Below are positions 7,296-15,459 of a DNA stretch of 63,223 nucleotides, one piece after another (the first letter of the stretch is position 1; each line of letters begins with the position of its first letter). The stretch comes from Chlorobiota bacterium (lineage in GTDB: Bacteria > Bacteroidota > Bacteroidia > Bacteroidales > VadinHA17). Location: contig JAADHC010000011.1 of assembly GCA_013152085.1 (NCBI GenBank), positions 1 through 63,223 on the forward strand, written 5' to 3'. The translations under genes and the position numbers were made by a program. The notes beneath the pieces were generated by a model. That model did no database searches. It had not been told where the DNA came from and saw only the letters and a program-made list of their open reading frames with translations.

Positions 7296-8420
7296 TTCAG
7301 CAGCCATTTCGACCATCCCGTTTACCATGGACTCCCAGCTAAATCGCTTTTTTTCCATTTGAATATTGTTCCGTATTTCACCAGGACGGGAAATTTTAAA
7401 ATAATTACGGATGCCATCAGCCACCGCCTCCGGAGAGGTATCACATACCCAGCCGGTTCGTCCATCGGCCACAAGTTCCGGTAACCCGCCTACCCTGGTA
7501 ACAACCATCGGTTTCCCGAAATGGTATGCCATCTGGGTAATCCCGCTTTGTGAAGCTGTCCGGTAAGGCTGAACGACAAGGTCGGAAGCGGCAAAGAAAT
7601 ATTTTACTTCTTCTCCGGGGATAAACCGGTCATGCATGATGATCATTTCCGATAGATGGTGCTTCCGGATCATTTTCATGTATTTTTCTTTTTTATCATA
7701 AAATTCCCCGGCAATGATCAGGCGCAACGGCGGGTCATGATCCCTGAGTAACGAAAGTGCTTCGAGAAGAATATCCAGCCCTTTGTAGGGGCGGATTATA
7801 CCAAAGAAAAGCAGGTACCGGTATGCAGGATTGAGGTCCAGATACCTGATCCCTTCGCTCTGTGACACAGGATCACCAAAGATATCATATACCGGATGCG
7901 GAATAAAATGTGCGGGTTTCCCGGGATACAGTTTTTCCAGTTCATTCCTGACGGTAGCTGAGAGTGTAATGAATCCGTCACATTGAGAAAGGAATCTACG
8001 GGTAAGATAACGGTCCATCAATCCTCCTTCATGAGGTGTAATATTATGGGTCAGACCGATTACAGGGAAGGGTTTCTTCGATCCCAGTCGTTTCACCACT
8101 CCCCGCAGTGCCGGTGCCAGATAAGGAGTCCAGTACTGGACAACGATAAAATCCGGCGACTTTTCCAGAATAAACTTTGCAGAAGGTTTCCAGGTAAAAG
8201 GATTCACCGAGCTGATCAACGGATAAACAGGTATCGGAGGCGGAGGCGAGGAAATATCTTTTTGTGTTTTCCCGGGAAACAAAAAAGAAGGATACTGATA
8301 TGAAAAAGAGACCACACCGGTTTCCATTCCCTGCTTTTTAAAGGCCAGTCCCAGAGCATGGCTGAAATTGGCGATTCCTCCCCGCAAAGGATAAGCCGGG
8401 CCTATGATCAGGTTTTTCAA
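7287..8420 (-). CDS. Glycosyltransferase, GT4 family (GT-B fold)
   Basis: This 377-residue protein opens LIIGPAYPLRGGIANF, the glycine-rich N-terminal loop of GT-B enzymes. The nucleotide-sugar half is recognisable: FFGIIRPYKGLDILLEAL near 210-227, and V-V-Q-P-Y-R-T-A-S-Q-S-G-I near 285-297 in the ExxxxxxxE-like region, followed by GKPMVVTRVGGLPE. It would transfer a sugar from an activated donor, probably to a lipid-linked or surface glycan. Its start overlaps the stop of the upstream GT2 gene by four bases (ATGA), so the two are translationally coupled. The acceptor cannot be told from sequence. Confidence 0.85.
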   Translation of the reverse strand: MKNLIIGPAYPLRGGIANFSHALGLAFKKQGMETGVVSFSYQYPSFLFPGKTQKDISSPPPPIPVYPLISSVNPFTWKPSAKFILEKSPDFIVVQYWTPYLAPALRGVVKRLGSKKPFPVIGLTHNITPHEGGLMDRYLTRRFLSQCDGFITLSATVRNELEKLYPGKPAHFIPHPVYDIFGDPVSQSEGIRYLDLNPAYRYLLFFGIIRPYKGLDILLEALSLLRDHDPPLRLIIAGEFYDKKEKYMKMIRKHHLSEMIIMHDRFIPGEEVKYFFAASDLVVQPYRTASQSGITQMAYHFGKPMVVTRVGGLPELVADGRTGWVCDTSPEAVADGIRNYFKISRPGEIRNNIQMEKKRFSWESMVNGMVEMAAELQ

Positions 8421-9376
8421 TCTTCAAGATTTACGGTTTGATCAACCAGGTAAATATTTCTGTCAGAAGAACTCCGTGAAACCAGCTCACCGAGGAACCC
8501 TGCCAGAAACAGCTGGGTGCCGAGGATCATTGCAGTAAGTGCCAGATAAAAATAAGGGCTTCTGGTTACAAGGGGTGCGGCAATATGATTGTGCAGAAAA
8601 TACATTTTTTTTATTCCCAGCCAAAGCGCAGCAACAAAACCGACAAAGAACATCAGGGTTCCGAGGGAACCAAAAAGATGCATGGGTCGTTTTCCGAAGC
8701 GGGTAATAAAGGTTATGGAAATCAAATCGAGATATCCGTTGATAAACCGCTCCAGTCCGAATTTGGTTACCCCGTATTTTCGTTTCTGATGCTTAACAAC
8801 CTTTTCGCCGATTTTACTAAAACCTGTCTGTTGTACCAGCACCGGGATATAACGGTGCATTTCGCCATAGACCTCAATAGACTTCGCAACATCATTCCGG
8901 TAAGCTTTCAGGCCGCAATTGAAATCGTGCAATCTGATACCTGTAACCATCCTGGCCGTAAAATTAAAGAGCTTGCTGGGAATGGTTTTGGTTACCGGAT
9001 CATGTCGTTTCTTTTTCCATCCGGATACCATGTCATAATCCTCTTCCCGTATCATTCTTACCAAATCAGGAATTTCATCGGGATTATCCTGCAGGTCGGC
9101 ATCCATGGTAATCACCACATCGCCTTTTGCTGTTTGAAAACCATTATGCAAAGCAGCAGATTTTCCATAGTTGCGACGAAAATGAATTCCTTTTACAAAC
9201 GGTTTGGAAGCTGCCAGTTCCCTGACAATTTTCCATGATCCATCCGAACTGCCGTCATCCACCAGGATGATCTCAAAATTGTACCCCTGGCCGGTACACA
9301 CTTTTTCAATCCATGCCACCAGTTCGGGCAGGGACTCTTCTTCGTTAAATAGCGGAACAACAACGGAAAGATCCAC
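8417..9376 (-). CDS. Glycosyltransferase, GT2 family, membrane-anchored (DPM1/ArnC-like)
   Basis: This 319-residue GT-A enzyme has VVPLFNEEESLPEL near residue 5, the DDGSSDGS donor-binding motif near 40 and DADLQDNP, the metal-binding DxD-like site, near 92. Two hydrophobic segments near residues 235-258 and 268-292 make the C-terminal hairpin typical of polyprenyl-phosphate glycosyltransferases. Such enzymes load a sugar onto undecaprenyl phosphate at the inner membrane. Its stop overlaps the start of the GT4 gene, and a DUF4199 membrane-protein gene lies 9 bases upstream, so the three probably form one transcript. Confidence 0.88.
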   Translation of the reverse strand: MDLSVVVPLFNEEESLPELVAWIEKVCTGQGYNFEIILVDDGSSDGSWKIVRELAASKPFVKGIHFRRNYGKSAALHNGFQTAKGDVVITMDADLQDNPDEIPDLVRMIREEDYDMVSGWKKKRHDPVTKTIPSKLFNFTARMVTGIRLHDFNCGLKAYRNDVAKSIEVYGEMHRYIPVLVQQTGFSKIGEKVVKHQKRKYGVTKFGLERFINGYLDLISITFITRFGKRPMHLFGSLGTLMFFVGFVAALWLGIKKMYFLHNHIAAPLVTRSPYFYLALTAMILGTQLFLAGFLGELVSRSSSDRNIYLVDQTVNLED

Positions 9377-9385
9377 AACAGGATT

Positions 9386-9931
9386 TTATTCTTCTGATTC
9401 TACAGGATGGTCAAACACAGGTTCTCCCTCTCTTTTCAGAAATATACCTTCGAACAATGAAATAATAACACCAATAAAGACATATCCCCAAAGTGTATTG
9501 ATCGCTATAAAATAGGGATTCATAAATTTGCCGGATATCTTCATGGCCATTTCAATTTGTTCATCCGTCATACCCCGGTCAACTAATTTTTGTTCTGAAA
9601 ATGAAATAAGCTTATCAATCAGTCCCGGATCAATAAATTTGTAAAGAATTATGGCAAAAACTGCACCGATAATTCCAACGTAAAGAGAAATAACAGTACC
9701 TGTCCCGATGACACCGCCGTAGCTAAGCACTCCGCCACGGCTGTTGTCCCGGAAATCTTTGATTCCCAGATAGAGCCCGACGATAATTATAATATAAGAA
9801 AAAGCTCCTAATGTTTTGTTTAAACTTTGATCAAAGAACCAGAGGATCAAGCCGTAAAGAACTAATACCAATCCCAGGATCAGGCCTGCGTTAAGTGTGC
9901 CCTTCCAAACGGATGTTTTTGTTGTTTCCAT
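9386..9931 (-). CDS. DUF4199 membrane protein
   Basis: This protein of about 181 residues has four membrane segments: AGLILGLVLVLYGLILWF, FSYIIIIVGLYLGI, VISLYVGIIGAVFAIILY and a last one near LWGYVFIGVIISLFEGIF. The layout, with a polar loop rich in E/K between segments 3 and 4, fits the Bacteroidota DUF4199 family, which often sits beside a GT2 glycosyltransferase. ATG 9931 (METTK) is chosen over the upstream TTG at 9940. Function is unknown; linkage suggests a role in membrane glycan export or assembly (inference). Confidence 0.75.
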   Translation of the reverse strand: METTKTSVWKGTLNAGLILGLVLVLYGLILWFFDQSLNKTLGAFSYIIIIVGLYLGIKDFRDNSRGGVLSYGGVIGTGTVISLYVGIIGAVFAIILYKFIDPGLIDKLISFSEQKLVDRGMTDEQIEMAMKISGKFMNPYFIAINTLWGYVFIGVIISLFEGIFLKREGEPVFDHPVESEE

Positions 9932-9999
9932 GTCAATCAATTTTTGGTTTTTAGCAAATATACCAGATTTTTACGATTCAACGATGTCGTGTAAAAAGA

Positions 10000-10031
10000 T
10001 TTGTTCGCTGTGTGGAAAGTTTGTAATTTTG
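10000..10031 (+). promoter_or_regulatory. Promoter of SRP RNA
   Basis: TTTG at 10000-10003 and TAATTTTG at 10024-10031 are separated by 20 bases, matching both parts of the Bacteroidota sigma-ABfr promoter. Transcription would start a few bases downstream, at the base of the SRP RNA stem. Confidence 0.75.
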
Positions 10032-10035
10032 TACC

Positions 10036-10132
10036 GGGTAAGTCTTATACGACCAGCTCCTGCTGAACTCCCCCAGGACCGGAAGGTAGCAAGGGTAGGC
10101 GGTTGTAGCGGTGCGATATAAGTAGCTTACCC
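10036..10132 (+). ncRNA. ffs: Signal recognition particle RNA (4.5S-like)
   Basis: The ends gggtaag (10036-10042) and cttaccc (10126-10132) pair to close a long hairpin. The apical part has the SRP domain IV signature: CAGGACCGGAAGGTAGCA around 10074-10091, with the GGAA tetraloop and the asymmetric AGCA side bound by Ffh. A T-run (10134-10139) follows the stem. Size and layout fit the short bacterial SRP RNA. Confidence 0.9.
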
Positions 10133-10433
10133 ATTTTTTCTTATTGGAAAGGCCGTAACACGGCCTTCCGGGATATTCCACTAACTTCGGCTTACCCTAC
10201 TTTTGAATACCCATATAGCGAAAAAACAATAATCACTAACCTGTTTCCTTCGCAGTTACAAACATAATTCCGGTCTTTAAAGTAAAAGTTACCTTAAAAT
10301 TAACTTTTGGTAAAATAACTGATTACGCATAAGGAGAGGTCAATGGGATTTTTTCACATAGCTTTACTATCTTCGAGGAAATTTATGTTATAAACATTCC
10401 CCTGATAAAATCCAGGGAGATTCCAGTAAAAAC
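10133..10433. other. Intergenic region after SRP RNA with a hairpin
   Basis: About 300 bases. GGAAAGGCCG and CGGCCTTCC (10146-10169) form a hairpin with a TAACA loop just after the SRP RNA T-run and may help end transcription. The rest is AT-rich with no gene seen. TATCTTCG near 10369 is a weak -7 candidate for the next gene. Confidence 0.5.
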
Positions 10434-10451
10434 ATGGTTCCAGGAACAAAA

Positions 10452-11066
10452 ATGCTGATCAGGGTTCACCCTGAAAATCCCGGACAAAGGCAGATTATTC
10501 ATGTGGTTAACACACTTGAAGAAGGAGGTATTATCATCTATCCTACCGATTCGGTATATGCCATGGGATGTGATATTTCCAACAACAGGGCATTGGAGAA
10601 GCTGGCCAGGATCAAGGGAAAAAATCCGAAAAATCCCGGGTTTTCATTTATTTTTTCAGATCTCCGTCAGATATCAGACTACAGCAAACCCCTGGATAAA
10701 ACCACCTTTAAGTTATTAAAAAGAAATCTACCCGGACCTTTCACATTTATTCTTCCGGCAAGCAACCAGGTCCCGAAGATGTTCAAAAATCGTAAAAAGA
10801 CCATTGGCGTGCGCATCCCGGCATGTAATGTTACACGCGCTATTGTTCAGAAACTGGGCCGGCCGTTGCTGACAACTTCCATACATGATGAGGACGAAAT
10901 TATTGACTATATTACCGATCCTGAACTTATTTTTAAAAAGTACCAGGGAGTTGTCGATCTTGTTGTTGATGGCGGGCCGGGGAATAATCATCCGACAACC
11001 ATAGTCGATTGCACAGGTGATGAACCGGTAGTTATCCGCGAAGGGCTGGGAGTTTTGCAATATTAA
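10452..11066 (+). CDS. L-threonylcarbamoyladenylate synthase-type (Sua5/YciO/YrdC) protein
   Basis: This YrdC-fold protein has IIYPTDSVYAMGCDI near residues 30-44 and LARIKGKNPKNPGFSFI with the KxR-type nucleotide site near 56-72. It continues with PGPFTFILPA, the T-I-G-V-R-I-P segment and a T-T-S segment. YrdC/Sua5 enzymes make threonylcarbamoyl-AMP for t6A37 in tRNA. YciO paralogues look similar and lack that role, so the symbol is left blank. ATG 10452 (MLIRVHPEN) is preferred; an upstream in-frame ATG at 10434 adds six residues. The neighbour on the other strand is trkH. Confidence 0.85.
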   Translation: MLIRVHPENPGQRQIIHVVNTLEEGGIIIYPTDSVYAMGCDISNNRALEKLARIKGKNPKNPGFSFIFSDLRQISDYSKPLDKTTFKLLKRNLPGPFTFILPASNQVPKMFKNRKKTIGVRIPACNVTRAIVQKLGRPLLTTSIHDEDEIIDYITDPELIFKKYQGVVDLVVDGGPGNNHPTTIVDCTGDEPVVIREGLGVLQY

Positions 11067-11078
11067 CTTCAAACCCGT

Positions 11079-12527
11079 TTATTTTTTCCAGAAGGTCGGC
11101 GAAAACAGGATCAGCACCGTAAACAATTCAAGACGGCCAAGCATCATCAGGAAAGAAAGGAACCATTTTCCGAAACCGGAGATGTGGTAAAAATTACCCA
11201 TAGGACCGACACTACCCAGTCCCGGGCCTACATTGCCCAACGTAGTAGCTACTGCGCCAAATGCCGAATCAACGGATGGTTCCGTCACAGAGATCAGGAT
11301 TACCCCGATGCTGAAAATCAGGATATAAAAAACCGCAAAAGCGAGTACATTGGAAAGAATACGCGGTGAGACATTGTGTCCATTGTATCTGACCGGAATA
11401 ACGGCATTGGGATGAATGAGTCTTTTTAACTCGTAGTAACTATTCTTCAACAATAGTACGATACGCATTATTTTCACACTGCCACCTGTTGATCCCGCTG
11501 AACCACCAAAGAACATGAGACCAAAAAGTATAATCGCCAGGAAAGGTTCCCAGCTCAGGTAATCAGAGGTAACATATCCGGTAGTAGTCATCACGGATAC
11601 TACCTGGAAAAGGCCGTTACGTAAAGAAACTTCAAAGCGCTGACCATGTATGATCATCAGGAAAACCATCACGACAATTGAAAAAAGAAGTATAAACCCG
11701 ATATACCACCTGAATTCCTCATTTTTCCAGACTTTTCTGAACTGCCTATGCATGGCATAATAGGACAGGCTGAAGTTGGTTCCGGCAATGATCATAAACA
11801 AAATAATCACATACTGGATATAGGGTGAACTCCAGTAGGCAATGGAGGCTTGTTTGGTAGAATACCCGCCGGTAGCCATAGTAGTAAAGGAATGGCACAC
11901 GGCATCAAAGGGTTTCATTCCTCCAAAAATCAGGAGCAATGCTTCGGCCAGGGTAAATATTATATATATTCCCCACAATCTTTTCGCGGTTTCTTTGATT
12001 CTGGGTCTGAGTTTATCAGGTACCGGTCCGGGAACTTCGGCAGCATATAGTTGCATTCCGCCAATCCCTAAAACCGGGAGTATGGCCAGAGACAGGACGA
12101 TAATTCCCATCCCGCCCATCCACTGGGTGATGCTGCGCCAGAAAAGGATGCCATGAGGTAACGCTTCAATATCATTGAGGATGGAGGAGCCAGTAGTGGT
12201 AAAACCCGACATTGTTTCGAAAAAAGCATTGGTCAGGCCGGGGATAGCTCCTGAAAGCAAATAGGGCAAGGTTCCGAAAAAGGAAAACACTACCCATACC
12301 AGCGATACGACAACATATCCGTCACGTTTCCCCATTTTCTGTTTGAACTTTCTGGTAAGGAAGAAAGTAATTATGCCAACGGCTGCCGTAATAATGGCAG
12401 AAACCAGAATAGCCCATTGGTCACCTTCCCGGTAAAGCAGGGAGATCAGGAAAGACAGTAACATAAACCCGGCTTCGACCATAAGGAGAAAGCCAAGGAT
12501 ATGGATGATCAGGCGTTTATTTATCAT
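11079..12527 (-). CDS. trkH: Trk-type potassium uptake membrane subunit, copy 2
   Basis: This 482-residue membrane protein has about ten to twelve hydrophobic segments and the fourfold pore-loop repeats of TrkH/KtrB: M-S-G-F-T-T-T-G-S-S near 105-115, T-M-A-T-G-G-Y-S near 215-222, V-M-T-T-T-G-Y near 312-318 and L-G-N-V-G-P-G-L-G near 430-440. The conserved GGSAGSTGGSVK follows pore 3. With TrkA it forms a gated K+ uptake channel in the inner membrane. It lies 6 bases after the second trkH gene and is the last gene of a trkA-trkH-trkH operon. Its ending LFSPTFWKK matches its paralogue. Confidence 0.92.
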   Translation of the reverse strand: MINKRLIIHILGFLLMVEAGFMLLSFLISLLYREGDQWAILVSAIITAAVGIITFFLTRKFKQKMGKRDGYVVVSLVWVVFSFFGTLPYLLSGAIPGLTNAFFETMSGFTTTGSSILNDIEALPHGILFWRSITQWMGGMGIIVLSLAILPVLGIGGMQLYAAEVPGPVPDKLRPRIKETAKRLWGIYIIFTLAEALLLIFGGMKPFDAVCHSFTTMATGGYSTKQASIAYWSSPYIQYVIILFMIIAGTNFSLSYYAMHRQFRKVWKNEEFRWYIGFILLFSIVVMVFLMIIHGQRFEVSLRNGLFQVVSVMTTTGYVTSDYLSWEPFLAIILFGLMFFGGSAGSTGGSVKIMRIVLLLKNSYYELKRLIHPNAVIPVRYNGHNVSPRILSNVLAFAVFYILIFSIGVILISVTEPSVDSAFGAVATTLGNVGPGLGSVGPMGNFYHISGFGKWFLSFLMMLGRLELFTVLILFSPTFWKK

Positions 12528-12533
12528 ACATGA

Positions 12534-13982
12534 TTATTTATTCGACCAGAAAACCCGGGAGAAAAGGATCATAATTGCAAAAAGTTCCAGCCGTCCCAGC
12601 AACATCAGCGCAGAAAGCACCCATTTCCCGAAAAGCGGCACGGCAGCATAGGTTGAAGCGGGTCCTACTGAACCCAGTCCGGGACCTATACCTCCCATTG
12701 TTGTCGCTACTGCGCCCATGGCAGAAGCCGTATCCAACCCGTTAAAATGCAAAATCAGGGTACCTATGGCAAAAGTAAACATATAGGCAACAAAAAAGGC
12801 AAAAGTCCGTGACATCAACTCGTTTGTAACTGTCAGATCACCGATTTTCAGACTAAATACCGCTTTGGGATGCAGTAATCTCTGGAACTGTAGCCGCATA
12901 TTCTTAAAAAACAACAGGTATCTGGCCACTTTTATACCCCCTGCCGTAGAACCTGAGCTGCCCCCAATAAACATCAACAGAAAAATAAAAAACCAAAGTT
13001 GATGTGACCATTTCATATAATCAACGGTAGAGAAACCCGTACAGGTAAGAATACTTGTCGTCTGAAAAAAAGCATCACGGAAAGCACTTGAGGGCTTATC
13101 ATCATGAAAAATAATGATAAGTGCAGTAATAAATAAACCGGCAGTAACCAGGAATATAAGATACAGACGAAACTCCGGATTACGGAAAGGAGCTTTCCAT
13201 TCTCCTCGGGCCATCTGCATATGCAATGTAAAATTGGTTCCGGCAAGAATCATAAAAATTATGATAACATATTGTATATAGGGTGAATATGCGGCTATGC
13301 TGTTGTTTTTTGTTGAGAAACCTCCCGTAGCAATTGTTCCGAAAGAATGGCACAGGGCATCAAAAACCGGCATTTTCCCCAATATCAGAAATATTGTTTC
13401 GGCAAAAACCAGGGAAAGATAAATAATCCATAAAGCCCTTGCGGTAGCCCGCACCCTGGGCCGGAGTTTATTCACTGTAAAGCCAACGGATTCGACCTGG
13501 AAAAGCTGACTGCCTCCCACTCCTAAAAAGGGCAGGATCGCAATAAACATAATCAATATTCCAATCCCTCCGAGGAGATGGGTCAGGCTGCGCCAGAAAA
13601 GGACACCATGAGGTAATGCCTCGACGTTGGCAATGACAGATGCCCCGGTGGTTGTAAATCCGGACATGGTTTCAAAGAACGCATTGGTATATCCATGTAC
13701 ATATCCACCCAGGTACAGGGGTAGTGCACCGAACAAAGAAAACATAATCCATACGGTGGGGACTATGAGATAAGCATCCCGTTTCCCAATTTCATTTTCC
13801 GGAACACGGGTACTCATCCATAGGAGAAACCCTGTTACCGTTGTTATCAAGAAAGCAAATACATTGGTTTTCAGATCATTTTCCTGGTAGATCAATGACA
13901 CCAGTATCGGGAATAACATGAACAGACCTTCAATAAAGATGGAAAGTCCGAGGATGTTTAAAATGATCCTCTTATTAATCAT
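12534..13982 (-). CDS. trkH: Trk-type potassium uptake membrane subunit, copy 1
   Basis: This second TrkH has exactly the same length (482 residues) as the downstream one, and each pore motif is present: M-S-G-F-T-T-T-G-A-S, T-I-A-T-G-G-F-S, I-L-T-C-T-G-F-S and M-G-G-I-G-P-G-L-G. The phrase GGSSGSTAGGIK follows pore 3. The two copies are clearly homologous along their length yet differ at many positions, so the duplication is old. The third pore loop has Cys (TCTGF) where the sister copy has Thr (TTTGY). Intergenic gaps of 6 bases on both sides place it in the trkA operon. Confidence 0.92.
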   Translation of the reverse strand: MINKRIILNILGLSIFIEGLFMLFPILVSLIYQENDLKTNVFAFLITTVTGFLLWMSTRVPENEIGKRDAYLIVPTVWIMFSLFGALPLYLGGYVHGYTNAFFETMSGFTTTGASVIANVEALPHGVLFWRSLTHLLGGIGILIMFIAILPFLGVGGSQLFQVESVGFTVNKLRPRVRATARALWIIYLSLVFAETIFLILGKMPVFDALCHSFGTIATGGFSTKNNSIAAYSPYIQYVIIIFMILAGTNFTLHMQMARGEWKAPFRNPEFRLYLIFLVTAGLFITALIIIFHDDKPSSAFRDAFFQTTSILTCTGFSTVDYMKWSHQLWFFIFLLMFIGGSSGSTAGGIKVARYLLFFKNMRLQFQRLLHPKAVFSLKIGDLTVTNELMSRTFAFFVAYMFTFAIGTLILHFNGLDTASAMGAVATTMGGIGPGLGSVGPASTYAAVPLFGKWVLSALMLLGRLELFAIMILFSRVFWSNK

Positions 13983-13988
13983 AACAGA

Positions 13989-15329
13989 TCAGTTAAACAA
14001 CTTTTCGACCTTTACCCGGGCATCAGGAAGGGTAAAAACCACCACCCGGTCATTTGATTTTATCAAGGTATCACCTTTGGCTATAAAGCTGTGCTTTCCA
14101 CGGATAACACCTCCCACAATGGCATCTTTTGGGAAATCCAGATCCTTAAGCGGCGCTGATGTAATTTTGGCTCCTTTATTGACTACGAATTCAAGCAATT
14201 CAGCATCAGTGCCTGTAAGACATTTTATATCTGACACTTCTGCTGCTGTAGTAAAGCGGAAGATCCGGCTTGCGGTAATCAGTTTTTTGTTTATAATACT
14301 GTCAATGCCGATACTTTCTGCCAGGGGGATATAGTCCATATTTTCGACTTCGGCAATGATACGCGGGACGCCCATCTTTTTAGCAAGCTGACATGAAAGG
14401 ATATTGGTTTCGGAACTACCGGTAACGGCAATAAAGACCTCCATATCCTGTAGTCCCTCTTCTGTCAGCAAGTCAATATCCCTGCCATCGCCATTGATTA
14501 CCAGTGAACTTTCGAGAAAATCAGCCAGTTGCTCACATTTTTCACGGTCAACCTCAATTAATTTAATATTAAAGGATTTCTCCAGAGCCTGTGCCGTACG
14601 CTTTCCGATGCGGCTACCCCCCAGGATCATAACATTTTTTACATCCAATTCTGCCTTACCGGTAAAACGGGACAATTGGCTCATTCCACTCCGGTTGGCA
14701 ATAATATAAACCGTATCGTTAAGATGGAAACGATCTGTTCCCCTGGGGATAATTGTCTGGTTATCACGTGTAATAGCAATGGCTCTAAAATCCACCGGTT
14801 TATCATTATCCGTAACTTCAAGAAGAGAATTTCCAATTATGGGAGACTCTTCATCCAAACGGATCACATAAAGAGAGAGACGTCCTCCTGTAAAATCATA
14901 AAAGTCTGTTGTCCCGGCCTGGTGAATCAGCGAAATAATTTCCCTGGCGGCGAGCAATTCCGGATAGATAAGATAATCAATCCCCAATTGATGAAACATA
15001 TCCCGGTGCAAAGGCAACAGATACTCCATATTATCTATACGGGCAATGGATTTTTTCGCACCAAACCTTTTGCCTATAATGGCAGAAACAATATTTATCT
15101 CTTCAAAATGGGTAACTGCGATAAATAAATCGGTATTTTTTGCTTCTGCATCTTTGAGCGTATCAAAAGAAGCTGCCGAACCGACAATAGTCAGAATATC
15201 CATGCTGGATTCGATTTCTTTAATTCTTTCCTCGTCAGGATCAATAACAACGATATCATTATTCTCCTGGCTCAACATTTTGGCCAGGTGTTTCCCGACT
15301 TCACCGGCTCCGGCAATAATGATCTTCAC
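13989..15329 (-). CDS. trkA: Trk potassium transporter peripheral subunit
   Basis: This 446-residue cytoplasmic protein has two RCK halves. The first begins KIIIAGAGEVGKHLAKML with acidic D32/D34 at the end of the second strand; the second begins NVMILGGSRIGKRTAQAL near residue 231. Each is followed by a TrkA_C-like domain; the last is around 370-446 with G-K-H-S-F-I-A-K-G-D-T-L. The halves bind NAD(H) or ATP and gate TrkH. It is first in the operon with two trkH genes, with a gap of 6 bases. Confidence 0.93.
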   Translation of the reverse strand: MKIIIAGAGEVGKHLAKMLSQENNDIVVIDPDEERIKEIESSMDILTIVGSAASFDTLKDAEAKNTDLFIAVTHFEEINIVSAIIGKRFGAKKSIARIDNMEYLLPLHRDMFHQLGIDYLIYPELLAAREIISLIHQAGTTDFYDFTGGRLSLYVIRLDEESPIIGNSLLEVTDNDKPVDFRAIAITRDNQTIIPRGTDRFHLNDTVYIIANRSGMSQLSRFTGKAELDVKNVMILGGSRIGKRTAQALEKSFNIKLIEVDREKCEQLADFLESSLVINGDGRDIDLLTEEGLQDMEVFIAVTGSSETNILSCQLAKKMGVPRIIAEVENMDYIPLAESIGIDSIINKKLITASRIFRFTTAAEVSDIKCLTGTDAELLEFVVNKGAKITSAPLKDLDFPKDAIVGGVIRGKHSFIAKGDTLIKSNDRVVVFTLPDARVKVEKLFN

Positions 15330-15459
15330 GATGTCCCTTTTACAAAGATTTATACACTCCCCGTCAACAATATAGGATTAAAGAACCTGTATTTCCGGCA
15401 CAAAAATATAAAATTTGCCATGGAAAGTATATGATTTAAGGAGAATTATGCCGGATATT

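Noticed and set aside
8585-9238. 217-codon plus-strand frame opposite the GT2 gene
   Set aside because: It is antisense to a clear glycosyltransferase with intact motifs and has no recognisable domain.
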